DNA of 64,000 bases, taken from Brevundimonas viscosa. Lineage in GTDB: Bacteria > Pseudomonadota > Alphaproteobacteria > Caulobacterales > Caulobacteraceae. The position numbers and the translations under genes are program-made. The notes below the pieces were generated by a model, which was not told the origin of the DNA, did no database searches, and saw only the letters and a list, made by a program, of their open reading frames with translations. This document shows positions 47,347 to 56,500 of the stretch, piece after piece. Numbering within the stretch: position 1 is the first letter of the stretch; each line of letters begins with the position of its first letter. The stretch is taken from contig NZ_FOZV01000001.1 of the NCBI RefSeq assembly GCF_900116065.1, forward strand, positions 496,001 through 560,000. The letters are read 5' to 3'.

Positions 47347-47814
47347 CTAGGGCGTTTCAGTGATCAGCAGGTTCGCGGCCGCGGTGCCGCCGCCGAAGGT
47401 CCCGACCCAGATGTCGTAGGTGCCGCTCTGCGGACGGTTGAAACGCACCTCGGCGTCGCCGTCGCCCCAGCTGTCGTCGTCGCAGTACCAGCGCCCGTCG
47501 GGCCCGTTGATGATCAGGGTCGTGTCGGTCGATGAACGGGTGCGGAACACCAGCGGCAGACTGCCGGCGCGGTAGGTCACCTCGAAATCGGGGGCGGCGC
47601 TGATGTTGCCAACGCACGAACCGGGCAGGTTGGTGTCGGTATAGGCGTCGATCGACCCGCCCGCGGTGATCGAGGCCCGGTACGGATCCGGCGTGAAGCC
47701 GGCGTTGAGCCGGATTTCGCCGAAGTTCGCGGTGAGGCCCGCGTTCTGGGCCTGAGCGACAGCTGGCGACAGGACGGCAGCCGCAAGGGCAAGGCTGCAA
47801 ACGATGGACTTCAT
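47347..47814 (-). CDS. Secreted beta-sandwich protein (PPC-like)
   Basis: This 155-residue protein has a Sec signal (CSLALAAAVLSPAVAQAQ). The mature region (ANFGEIRLNAGFTPDPYRAS, LVFRTRSSTDTTLIINGPDG, WYCDDDSWGDGDAEVRFN and a final GTYDIWVGTF) matches the pattern of bacterial pre-peptidase C-terminal domains. A D-rich loop there could bind calcium. No catalytic domain is attached, so it is a stand-alone PPC-like protein. Its biological role is unknown. Confidence 0.75.
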   Translation of the reverse strand: MKSIVCSLALAAAVLSPAVAQAQNAGLTANFGEIRLNAGFTPDPYRASITAGGSIDAYTDTNLPGSCVGNISAAPDFEVTYRAGSLPLVFRTRSSTDTTLIINGPDGRWYCDDDSWGDGDAEVRFNRPQSGTYDIWVGTFGGGTAAANLLITETP

Positions 47815-48005
47815 GATGATCCCCCGGGCCAAACCCCGTCCGGCAGGGTTGGCCCGGAGAACGACGGTCGTCAACACGATATGTCAACCGAAGGCAAGAT
47901 TTGTTCAGCCTGTTCGCGAGCGTACACTCAGATGGCCCTGCCGAAATCTAACAGCCCCATGAGCCCCTGGACAGGTCGACGAGCCGCCCGGACGTCGGGA
48001 CGCCC

Positions 48006-48386
48006 TCAGAACAGTTGAACGTTCACGATGCATCCGTCTTCGACGGTCAGCACCGTCAGGGTTTCGCTGCCTTCGACGCCTCTCAGACGGGTGGCGATCG
48101 CAACCTGCCTCGCCGTGCCGATCATTCCAGTGGTCACGGGGTACTGGTTCGGGAGCTCGCTCGATTGCAGGCGGTCATAGAACTCCGCATCCGTCATAGT
48201 CCCAGAGGGCGAACGCCAGAGGGCGCCCGGCCGGGTCACCCATCTGATCGGTCCGGGATCGCGCGCCGCCAGTCCCTGAACGTAAGCTTGAGCGGCTTCC
48301 GCCGCTGTGCGTGATCGATCGGGGCCGCCGCTCTGACATGAGCCGTGTTGGAGGAGGGCGGCCGCAGCGAAGACTGTGGCGAGCAT
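48006..48386 (-). CDS. Secreted NTF2/SnoaL-like protein
   Basis: This 126-residue protein has an N-terminal hydrophobic signal (LATVFAAAALLQHGSC) and RTAAEAAQAYVQGLAARD, a helix typical of NTF2-like domains. It ends TLTVLTVEDGCIVNVQLF. The plan is close to the protein at 39776-40219, including a terminal Cys-containing strand. Function is unknown. Confidence 0.65.
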   Translation of the reverse strand: MLATVFAAAALLQHGSCQSGGPDRSRTAAEAAQAYVQGLAARDPGPIRWVTRPGALWRSPSGTMTDAEFYDRLQSSELPNQYPVTTGMIGTARQVAIATRLRGVEGSETLTVLTVEDGCIVNVQLF

Positions 48387-48512
48387 TGTCGTTCTGATTC
48401 CTCCTGACCAGGCGCCACGCTATCGGAACAGCGGTGGGAAACTGACATGTCTCCGTCAGCATTATCCCGACCGCCCGCTGTAACCGACCCCCGGGCGGCT
48501 TAGGCGGAATGG

Positions 48513-49916
48513 TCACCTCTTCGACTTGCCCGCCACATCCCTCTTGCCGGACGCTGGTGCACCCGTCGATGTCATGCCGAGGCGGGTCATCGCGTCTTGC
48601 ACCTCGTCCATAGCCAGGGTGTCGATGGCGTCCTGGTAGCCCCGCGCTGCGGCAGCCTGCAGCAGTTCGATCCCTCGCCGCTCATCGCTGGTGATGCCGC
48701 CTTCGCCCACGAAGGTCATCTTGCCGAGCACGGTCAAGGCTTGCGGATCGTTGTGGGCCGCTGCCAAGCGGATATAGCGCAGACCTTCGGAAACGTTCTC
48801 TGCCACGCCCTGGCCCAGCATCAGCGAAAGGCCATAAACGCCTTGCGCCTCGGGATGGCCCAGGTCGGCCGCGCGGCGGAATAATTCCATGCCCGCAGCC
48901 ACGTCACCAGGGACCCCTTGGCCGGTCATGTACAGCTGTCCCAAGAATGACATGCCTGCTGGATCGCCGGCTTCGGCCGCACGGCGGAACATGGCGACGG
49001 CGCCGCGTTCATCCTGCGCCACACCCCGGCCGACGAACATCATCCGCCCCAGTTCGGTCATCGACGGGCCGTGGCCCTGGTCGGCTGCGAGCCGGGCATA
49101 ATGCGCTGCGCGTTCCCAGTTCTCCGCAGCGCCGACGCCCAATTCGTAGACGATTGTACCGAGAGCGGCTTGGGCAAACAGTTCGCCCGCATCGGCCGCA
49201 CGCTCCAGGTTGGCCACGGCAACAGGATCCTGCTGTCCGTCCGCCAAGCCGCTGAGCCGATAGAGCCCGTTCAGCCCCGCGCCGTAGGTGCTGCCAGCAG
49301 CCGCCGCCCGGGCCGTGGCGTCTAGCGCCAGCGCCTCGTCCTGCGGACCGCCGATGCCCTCGTGCGCGAAATAGCCCAGGTTTGCCAGCGCGTCGGCATG
49401 GCCGCGCTCCCCGGCCATGGCAAACCAACGGCGCGCCTCGACATCATCCCGCGGGACCCCCGCATACCCGGTGTAATACAGCCGGCCCAGGTTCCATGCA
49501 CTTTCAGGATCGCCTCCTTGCGCCCCGGCGAATAGCCGGGCAACCACCTGCTCAGCCGTCTCCTGCTGATAGATGATGTAACTGCGGCGATCGACCACGG
49601 ACTGCGGCCCCCCTGTCGACTGCCCGCCGCTGCCAAGTGCAGCCGCCAGCCCGTCCAGCGGGGTGCCCATGCCGCCCGACCCCGGCGACGAAGAAGCGGG
49701 TGAGCCGCTGCTGCTGCCTAGCGAACGCTGCTGCGCCAGCCCGGCCTGGAAAGCGCGGTCGGCTGCGGCGCGATCGTTGGCCGCATCTTGCGCTCGCATC
49801 GATGCCATCATGGCTTGGCGATTACGCTCGTCCGTCGCGGGATCAGCCTGTGCGGCACCGGCCGCAAGGCCCGCGACCATCGCTAGAAATGCCACCGACG
49901 AACGCCATGCGCGCAT
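48513..49916 (-). CDS. Exported Sel1-repeat protein
   Basis: This 467-residue protein has a signal peptide (SVAFLAMVAGLAAGAAQA), a low-complexity Ser/Gly linker, then about eight Sel1-type repeats of roughly 36 residues. Clear units are AWNLGRLYYTGYAGVPRD, SMTELGRMMFVGRGVAQDE, GMSFLGQLYMTGQGVPGD and AQGVYGLSLMLGQGVAEN. Such solenoids usually scaffold protein contacts in the periplasm or cell envelope. The C-terminus is short and basic. The partner is unknown. Confidence 0.9.
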   Translation of the reverse strand: MRAWRSSVAFLAMVAGLAAGAAQADPATDERNRQAMMASMRAQDAANDRAAADRAFQAGLAQQRSLGSSSGSPASSSPGSGGMGTPLDGLAAALGSGGQSTGGPQSVVDRRSYIIYQQETAEQVVARLFAGAQGGDPESAWNLGRLYYTGYAGVPRDDVEARRWFAMAGERGHADALANLGYFAHEGIGGPQDEALALDATARAAAAGSTYGAGLNGLYRLSGLADGQQDPVAVANLERAADAGELFAQAALGTIVYELGVGAAENWERAAHYARLAADQGHGPSMTELGRMMFVGRGVAQDERGAVAMFRRAAEAGDPAGMSFLGQLYMTGQGVPGDVAAGMELFRRAADLGHPEAQGVYGLSLMLGQGVAENVSEGLRYIRLAAAHNDPQALTVLGKMTFVGEGGITSDERRGIELLQAAAARGYQDAIDTLAMDEVQDAMTRLGMTSTGAPASGKRDVAGKSKR

Positions 49917-50101
49917 ACGGAAATCTCCTCTTCCTTGCCGGCCTAGCGTGAAGCTGGAGCATAACCGATGGTTGGGCAATCGCTTTTATAAGGCCGCCAC
50001 CTTCAGGTCGCGCTCGGTGGTAGTAGTTCGACTGACGGCCGGGAAACAGATCGTCCAAGGGGCCCTCGCCGACCGGCGGCCCGCCTCGACCGCCCCCCGC
50101 C

Positions 50102-50587
50102 CTACCGCGGAAACAGCCGGCTGCCCGCGTCCCGCTGGCCCTGCAGGCTGTGCTTGAGGTCGCGCATCTGGTCGTGGTCTTCGCGGACCTGGTCCCAGGC
50201 GCGGCGGATGGTTTCGCGGGTGGTGGCGGAGATGGCGGAGTCCTCGAGCGCCTTCTCGAAGCGGACCTTGACCTGGTCCTCGGCGGTCTCCACCGCGCCG
50301 ACGACGGTGAGCTCGTCGCGCAGCAGGGCGTGCTTGACGTCCGTGAAGGCGCGCTGGGCCTTGGCGAGGATGGAGCCGTCGGCGTGGGGCTCGCCGCCGA
50401 GCTCGCGGACGGTGAAGCCCAGCTCCTCGGCGAGGCGGCGGCGCTCGAAGGCGCGACGTTCGAACAGCTCGCGGTGGCCGGGGTCCGCGCTGCCCTCGGC
50501 GGCGTCGCGGTAGCCGTCGGCGCTGTCGAGGGTCGCCCCGATCAGGCCGTTGAGGACATGGACGTCGTGGCGGTTGGCGTTGGACAT
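50102..50587 (-). CDS. PA2169-family four-helix-bundle protein (DUF2383)
   Basis: This 161-residue ferritin-like helical protein has HVLNGLIGATLDSADGYRDA, ELFERRAFERRRLAEELG and ETIRRAWDQVREDHDQMRDL, matching the PA2169/DUF2383 family, which is linked to stress responses. On the minus strand GCAAC-N17-CGTT lies at 50643-50618, one mismatch from a general-stress promoter. Metal ligands of true ferritins are incomplete. Confidence 0.88.
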   Translation of the reverse strand: MSNANRHDVHVLNGLIGATLDSADGYRDAAEGSADPGHRELFERRAFERRRLAEELGFTVRELGGEPHADGSILAKAQRAFTDVKHALLRDELTVVGAVETAEDQVKVRFEKALEDSAISATTRETIRRAWDQVREDHDQMRDLKHSLQGQRDAGSRLFPR

Positions 50588-50633
50588 GGTCTGGCTCCCG
50601 GAACGGGTCGCCAGCGGAACGCGGGGCCGCTGC

Positions 50634-51173
50634 TTATGGTTGCGCTTGGTCCCCGGCCCGGCCTTGGCCCTGGGGCCCGGCGAGGGCGCGGCAGCGGACC
50701 ACGAAACCGTCGGGGGCCATGCCGTCGGCCGGTCGCAACGGCCCGACGGACTGGGCGCCGTAGACCGCCGAGACCGGCCGCCGGTCGCCGATGCGGCGCA
50801 GCAGGTCCAGGTCGATGGCGCCCGAGGCGACCACGCCCGGCGACGGGTCGGCGAGGTCGGCGACCAGGGCGAAGGCCTCGTTTCCGGCGCCGAGGGTCAG
50901 GCGATCCTCGCTGCCGATCTTGCGGAACTCCGCGACGCTGGCGCGCAGCGCCGGGCGCGGGCCGCCGAGGCAGTCGAGCAGGAGGCGCGGTTCGCCGGCC
51001 TGGTCGACGAAGGCGAGGCGCTCGGCGCCGGCGGGCGGAGGCGGCGTGGCGGGGGCTTCGGGGGCGGCCGGGGCTGCGGGCGGCCGCGGCGCTTCGGGCG
51101 GGACAGGCGGCGGCTCGGAGCCGCAAGCGACGAGCGAGAAGCCCAGCAGGGCGGCGACAGGGACGAGGCGCAT
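50634..51173 (-). CDS. Lipoprotein of unknown function
   Basis: This 179-residue protein has the lipobox FSLVACGSE and a long Pro/Ala/Glu linker. The C-terminal 120 residues (RLAFVDQAGEPRLLLDCLGG, FRKIGSEDRLTLGAGNEAF and a closing APDGFVVRCRALAG) read as a beta-rich domain with a Cys pair. No family is recognised. Confidence 0.72.
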   Translation of the reverse strand: MRLVPVAALLGFSLVACGSEPPPVPPEAPRPPAAPAAPEAPATPPPPAGAERLAFVDQAGEPRLLLDCLGGPRPALRASVAEFRKIGSEDRLTLGAGNEAFALVADLADPSPGVVASGAIDLDLLRRIGDRRPVSAVYGAQSVGPLRPADGMAPDGFVVRCRALAGPQGQGRAGDQAQP

Positions 51174-51232
51174 CGGGACTCCGGTCTGGCCGACGCCGCC
51201 ACAACCGGCGACGGACGGAGAGGTTGCAGCGG

Positions 51233-51646
51233 TCAGGGACGGAGCGGCCGCCAGCCCGGATGATCGAAATGCGCGCCATAGGCGTCAAGGGCGGCGATGG
51301 CGCCGCTCCGGCCGGCGTCGGCCTCGCCGGCGCGCAGCAGCTCCGCCGCTTCAAGCAGCCGCTCGATGATCAGGTGGAGGTTGGCGTCCGCCTCGGGCGG
51401 AAGCCGGCAGTGATCAATGATGTAGGCCGTTTGGGCGTCGATGAGGGCGGCGAGCTCCAGCGGCGCCGTGTCCGGCGCCCCGGCGCGGAGCGTCTCCATG
51501 GCGTGCCTGAGCGGCGCATCGGTCGCCCAGCGCTGGCCATGGTCGAGGGCGAGCGCAGCCGGAGCTTCATGGGCGTGCTGGGCGAGGGCGGGCGAGGCGA
51601 GGCTGGCCGAGACCAGGGCGATCGCGGCGATGAGGCGCAAGGACAT
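51233..51646 (-). CDS. Secreted helical protein (DnrO-like)
   Basis: This 137-residue protein has a Sec signal (IAAIALVSASLASPALAQ), a short His-containing stretch HAHEAP and then ALALDHGQRWATDAPLRHAM. The remainder is helical: AYIIDHCRLPPEADANLHLI and a final AHFDHPGWRPL. The layout matches proteobacterial proteins loosely annotated DnrO. The function is unknown; the histidines and single Cys could bind metal. It is directly upstream of no clear partner; kynA lies on the other side on the same strand. Confidence 0.75.
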   Translation of the reverse strand: MSLRLIAAIALVSASLASPALAQHAHEAPAALALDHGQRWATDAPLRHAMETLRAGAPDTAPLELAALIDAQTAYIIDHCRLPPEADANLHLIIERLLEAAELLRAGEADAGRSGAIAALDAYGAHFDHPGWRPLRP

Positions 51647-51724
51647 GAGAGGTCTCCCGATTGGGACCAGGGTGACACCGGCGGGCGCGGCGGGCGTTGT
51701 CCCGCCGCAAGTCGGCGGGATCTG

Positions 51725-52531
51725 TCAGAGCTTGCCGCGCAGGGACCAGAGTTCGGGGAAGCAGCGGCGCTGCAGGGTCTCGGCGAGGTAGGCCACCCCC
51801 GCGGTGCCGCCGGTGCCGGGGCGGCGGCCGATGATGCGCTCGACGGTGACCACGTGCTTGTGCCGCCAGGTGAGGAGGGCGTCGTCGAGGTCGACCAGCT
51901 TTTCGGCCAGCTGGTAGAGCGGCCACCAGCGGGCGGTGTCGCGATAGACCTCCAGCCAGGCCGCCTCGACCGCTTCGGAGGCTTCGTAGGGCTGGCTGAC
52001 GTCGCGGTTCAGAACCTCGGCGGGCACGGGCAGGCCGGCGGCGGCGAGCTGGGACAGGGCGTCGTCGTACAGGCTGGGCGCCGCCAGCGCGGCTTGCAGG
52101 GCCGCGTGCGCCTGGGGGCGATGCTCGTGGAAGCGCAGGAAGCGGCGGTCCTTGAGGCCGAGCATGTATTCGAAGCGGCGGAACTGGTCGCTCTGGAAGC
52201 CCGAGGAGGTTCCGAGCTCGCCGCGGAAGCGCAGGTAGTCGGCCGGGGTCATGGTGGCGAGGATGTCCCAGCTCATGGTCATCACCGCCTGGATGCGGCT
52301 GACCCGGGCGAGGCTCTTGTAGGCGGGGACCAGGTCGCCGGCCCGGACCAGGGCCTGGGCCAGGGCCACCTCGTGCAGGATCTGCTTGAGCCACAGCTCC
52401 TTGGTCTGGTGGATGATGACGAACAGCATCTCGTCGTGCTGGTCCGACAGGGGGTGCTGGGCGGCGAGCAGGTCGTCAAGCGCCAGATAGCCGGAATAGG
52501 TGATGTCGGAGGGGGCGGCCGGGTCGGTCAT
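51725..52531 (-). CDS. kynA: Tryptophan 2,3-dioxygenase
   Basis: This heme enzyme opens the indole ring of tryptophan to N-formylkynurenine, the first step of the kynurenine pathway. The 268-residue protein has DEMLFVIIHQTKELWLKQ with the active-site His, GELGTSSGFQSDQFRRFEY with the substrate-binding Arg near it, and WRHKHVVTVERIIG with the proximal heme His. GTGGTAGVAYL precedes the C-terminus. It is a normal length for the tetrameric bacterial enzyme. Confidence 0.96.
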   Translation of the reverse strand: MTDPAAPSDITYSGYLALDDLLAAQHPLSDQHDEMLFVIIHQTKELWLKQILHEVALAQALVRAGDLVPAYKSLARVSRIQAVMTMSWDILATMTPADYLRFRGELGTSSGFQSDQFRRFEYMLGLKDRRFLRFHEHRPQAHAALQAALAAPSLYDDALSQLAAAGLPVPAEVLNRDVSQPYEASEAVEAAWLEVYRDTARWWPLYQLAEKLVDLDDALLTWRHKHVVTVERIIGRRPGTGGTAGVAYLAETLQRRCFPELWSLRGKL

Positions 52532-52562
52532 GGCCGACCTATCGCGCGGCCGGGGGCCGGGC

Positions 52563-52835
52563 TCAAGAGTCGTCGCCCGGGTCGCGGCCAGGATCGAAGG
52601 TGTTGTCGACCCGGTCGTCCCAGCCCTCGCGGTGCGACTTGAAGGCCAGGGCCATCAGCACCCAGGCAAGGCCGACCGTGCCGAGGACGCCCAGCGACAT
52701 GGCGATCCAGCCGTGGACGTTGAGGTCGCCGCCGCCGATGGCGCGCCACACGGCGGCGAGGCCCCAGGTCGCCGCGGCCGCGACCAGCAGGGCGAGGATC
52801 AGGTTGAGCAGGAAACGGACGAGCGGGGAGGTCAT
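52563..52835 (-). CDS. Small two-helix membrane protein, function unknown
   Basis: This 90-residue protein has two hydrophobic helices (FLLNLILALLVAAAATWGLA and IAMSLGVLGTVGLAWVLMAL). An acidic Asp-rich C-terminus follows (WDDRVDNTFDPGRDPGDD). ATG 52835 is chosen as the start of the first helix. It follows the ydbL-type gene on the same strand by 19 bases. No family is recognised. Confidence 0.7.
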   Translation of the reverse strand: MTSPLVRFLLNLILALLVAAAATWGLAAVWRAIGGGDLNVHGWIAMSLGVLGTVGLAWVLMALAFKSHREGWDDRVDNTFDPGRDPGDDS

Positions 52836-52854
52836 CGACCGATCCCCGCGATCG

Positions 52855-53235
52855 TCAGCGCTGGACCCACTGGCCCTGGGCGTTGCGGTACCACTGGCCC
52901 GAGCTGATGCGCGGCAGGACGATGGTCTCGAAGGCCCGCGCGGCCGCGACATCCACCGAGACGCCGGTGTCGCGGGCGGCCTGGGCATAGGCCTGGCGCC
53001 GTCCCGCGTTGACCGCCTCGACGGCCGCGGTCAGGGCCGCGTCGGAACTGGAGGTGCGGAAGGCGAGATAGCCGGTGGCCAGTTCGCCGACCTCGCCGCG
53101 CGCCTTGGCGGCGTCGACGAGCGACTTCTGCTGGGCGGTCTGGGCGAAGGCCGCGCCCGCGGCCACGCCGAGGGCGGCGATCGCGGCCGTCACGACGAAG
53201 AGCTTGCGGAAAGTCATCGGAGGGGCCTTTCGCAT
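52855..53235 (-). CDS. ydbL: YdbL-family periplasmic protein (DUF1318)
   Basis: YdbL is the third component of the YdbH-YnbE envelope bridge; in E. coli it restrains YnbE multimerisation. The 126-residue protein has a signal peptide (FVVTAAIAALGVAAGAAFA), QKSLVDAAKARGEVGE, NAGRRQAYAQAARDTGVS and a final GQWYRNAQGQWVQ. ATG 53235 overlaps the ynbE stop by one base (TGATG); an internal ATG at 53217 is the alternative. Confidence 0.88.
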   Translation of the reverse strand: MRKAPPMTFRKLFVVTAAIAALGVAAGAAFAQTAQQKSLVDAAKARGEVGELATGYLAFRTSSSDAALTAAVEAVNAGRRQAYAQAARDTGVSVDVAAARAFETIVLPRISSGQWYRNAQGQWVQR

Positions 53236-53426
53236 CAGAACAGGTTCGGGTTTTCGCGCAGCAGCTCCTGGAGCTCCTGGTCGAGGCGGACGCGCACGTC
53301 GGCGTCCAGCTTGGCGTAGATCTGTATGGGGTCGACCTGGAGCCGGACGGTCGGCGTGCAGGCGGTCGCGCCCAAGGCGACGAGGCCGAGGAGGGCGACG
53401 GTTCTGCGCGTCTTCTGCCGGGTCAT
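53235..53426 (-). CDS. ynbE: YnbE-family lipoprotein
   Basis: This 63-residue lipoprotein (lipobox ALGATACTP) has the YnbE layout: TVRLQVDPIQIYAKLDADV, a beta strand meant to extend the YdbH sheet at the outer membrane, then a short helix. In E. coli YnbE and YdbH together form a phospholipid path across the periplasm. It sits between ydbH and ydbL, the conserved order. Confidence 0.9.
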   Translation of the reverse strand: MTRQKTRRTVALLGLVALGATACTPTVRLQVDPIQIYAKLDADVRVRLDQELQELLRENPNLF

Positions 53427-53505
53427 GATCGGGGCTCCATGCGGGATCGCCGGCATCTAAACGCCATTCCGGGTGAACGGGTTCTGAACGGCGAAGCCGG
53501 CCGGA

Positions 53506-56500
53506 TCAAGGCGTCGGGTCGGCCTCGCCGTTGCGGGCGCGATTGAGTTCGAGCAGGTCGCCGACCAGCTGGTTGGCGTTGAGCGTGGTGTCGAGCGTCA
53601 GGTCGATGCCGGTGCCGGACGGCAGGGGCAGCTCGCGGTTCAGGAACTCGCGGCTGATGAACTCGGCGATCGAGACGCGCAGTTCCTGCCGCTGCGGCGG
53701 GTCATGGCGGCCGCGGATGCGGAACAGCACGTTCAGGCGGCCTTCGTCGAGGCTGTTCACCTCGGCCGAGAGGATGTCGAAGGAGAGGTTCTCCATGGCC
53801 TGGTAGGCGAGGTCCTGCACCGTGTTGGGCGGCACCGCCTCGCCGCCGCCGCCGGCCTCCAGTCCGCTGAGCGCCTCGCGCTGGATCGACAGCCGGCCGG
53901 GCTGGACGGCGTAGAGGGTCCCCCCGGCGATGCGCAGTCCGGCGGCCGGGTCCCAGGTGAAGGGCAGGCGGCCGGAGACGACGGCGTCGAGGCGGACCTT
54001 GTCCTCGAAACCGGCCCCGGCGATGACCTCGCCCAGTTGCACGTTCTCCAGCACCAGCACGCCGCCGAAGGGCTGGCTGCGATCGAGGGGGACGGCGAAG
54101 GGCTCGACCCGGAGCACGCCGCCGGCGGCGGCCAGATCGCCGCCCTCGATGGTGACGGCGGCCTGGTCGAGCCCGAAGACCAGCTCGATGTCGGTGAGGG
54201 GCGCGACCGACTCCAGCCGGTCGGCGGTGAGGCGCTGCCCCGGGGCGGCGACAAGCGGCGCCAGGCTGGTGAAGTCGACGGTTCCCCGCAGCCCCTGCAC
54301 CGGGCCCGCCGGGCTGACGAAATCGAGTCCCGGGATGGTCAGCCGGCCGCGGCTGGACCCTTCGCTCCCCTCGCGCCAGTCGACCCGACCCTCGAAGGCC
54401 ACGGATCCGGTCGCCGGCGAGCCGACGAAGTCCCCCGCCAGCGGACTGAGATCGGCGGGCTGGAGGCCCCCTTCGGCGAAGACGATCGACGGCGCGTCGA
54501 TGGTCACCCCGCCGGCGCCGGCGCGGCCGTCGTGGGCCAGGGTCAGGCGGCCCAGCGTCGTCCCCTCGCGCGACAGGTCGAAGGCGCCGCTCCAGTTCTG
54601 GCCCCGAAGGCTGGCCGCGCCGACGGCGCCAAGGGGATTGAAGCGCGCGGGGGTGGTCGTGTCGACGAGGGTGGCGTCGTCGGCGCGGAGGTCGAGGTCG
54701 ACGCCGCGCCCGCCGCCGACGGCGACGAGCCCGCCCTCCGCCTTGCGCACGCCGAGCGCCAGGAACGGGGCGTCGGCGTCGAGCCCCTGCAGCCGCGCGT
54801 CGGACCGCCAGGCGCCGCCCTGGGCGGTCAGCAAGGGGCGGTCGGCCGGACAGAGGGCGCCCGACAGGTCCGTCACGTCGTTCTCGCCCAGCTCCAGCCG
54901 CTCGACGGAGACCGGCGCGCAGCCGGCGGCGGTGTAGGTGAGCCGGCCGCCGTCCGAGGCCAGTTCTCCGCGGGTTTCGAGGCGGATGCCGCGGCCGAGG
55001 TCGAAGTCGAGCGCCGCCCGGCCGTCCAGCGTCGCCGCGAAGCCGCCCGGCGCGAGGCGCCAGCGGGGCACGTCGAACTCTGCTTCGGGCAGGCCGCGCC
55101 CGCGCGTGGCCGCGAGGGAGAAGGCGCCGCCGCCCGCCTCGCCCGCCGCCGCGGCGAAGATCGGGGCCCCGGCGGGCGCGAGGGTCAGGACGCCGCCGTT
55201 GGCGGGGCGGATGCGGGCGGGGGCCGCGAGGACGAGGCGGGTCCCCGACGAGCCGGCGGCCAGCCGGAAGGCCGGAGCCTCGACCGCGAAGTCGCCGAGC
55301 GCCTGCTTCATCGCGGCGAGATCGGGGAGGTCCCCGGACGAGGGCGGTCCGAACAGCGGCCAGGCGCCGTGGGCCGCCTGCAGCCGACCCTCAAGGCCGA
55401 CGCGCAGTCCGGCGTCGGCGATCATGTCCAGCGCGGCGGCGGAGCGGACCTGGCGCAGGGTCAGGTCGCCCCAGTCGACGCGGGCGGCCGCGAGCCGCAG
55501 CGGTCCGCTGGTCTCCACCGCCCGGCCGCGGCCGCCGACGGTCAGGCCGGGCGCGACGATGTCGAGGTCGACGGCGTCGACGCCAGCGGCGGAGACATTC
55601 CCCGCGGCGACGACGGCGTCGCCGTCCAGCCGCCAGCCGACGCCGTTGGAGTCGCGGGAGAGGTGCGTGCGGGCCCGCACGAGGCGCAGGCGCGGGGCAG
55701 TCGCGGCTGCGGGGCCGGCGAGGCCACCGGCGCGGAGGTCGAGATCGCTGACGCCCTCGATGCGGAAGCTCTCCAGCCAGCCGGCTGTGGCTCCGTCGAA
55801 GTCGAGGGTTCCGGCGAGGCGGCGGGCGGCGCTGTCCGCGCCGGCGAGCCGGTCGGCAGAAAGCTGCGCCCTCAGGCGTGCGCGACCGTCGCCGCGTCGG
55901 GTCTTGAGGTCGGGGTAGGGCAGCTCGCCGGCGAGGCCGAGACGCAGCCCCTCGCCGGCGACGCCGGGCAGCTCGGCCGAGGCGGCCACGGCGCCCGCCC
56001 GGAGCGTGACCCGGTCGCCGACGGTGGTCAGGTCGATACTGGCGCCGAGACGTCGGGCGGCGATGTCGCCGCTGCGCAGGTCGGCGGCGGGCATGCGAGC
56101 GACGAGGCGCATCAGCTTGCCGTCGTCGATGCGGGCGTCGCCATGCACCTCGGCCGGGCCGAAATCGGTGGCCAGCCGCACCACGCCCCGCTCGACCAGC
56201 ACCAGCGGGCCGCGGACGTCGGGGCGGGGCGGACGGGCGGCGAAGCGCTCGATCAGCGGGTCGAGCGAGCCGAAGGACAGTTTTCCATCGGCCAGACGGG
56301 CCCGCACCACGGGCCGGAGCAGGCGAATGCGGCCGGGCGTGACGCCGAGGCCCTGCGCCGACCACGGCGCGCCAATGGAGAAGTCGACCTCGACCCGCTC
56401 GACGACCACGTCGGGATCATCGGCGTCGCCGACGCGCAGGCTGGCCACGAGGCTGTCGATCTCGACCCGCTCGACCTCCATCTCGGCCTCGATGCCCTGC

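Noticed and set aside
50618-50643. General-stress promoter upstream of the PA2169-family gene
   Set aside because: It has GCAAC instead of GGAAC with a 17-base spacer. It is plausible for this family but not a full match, so it is mentioned only in the gene entry.
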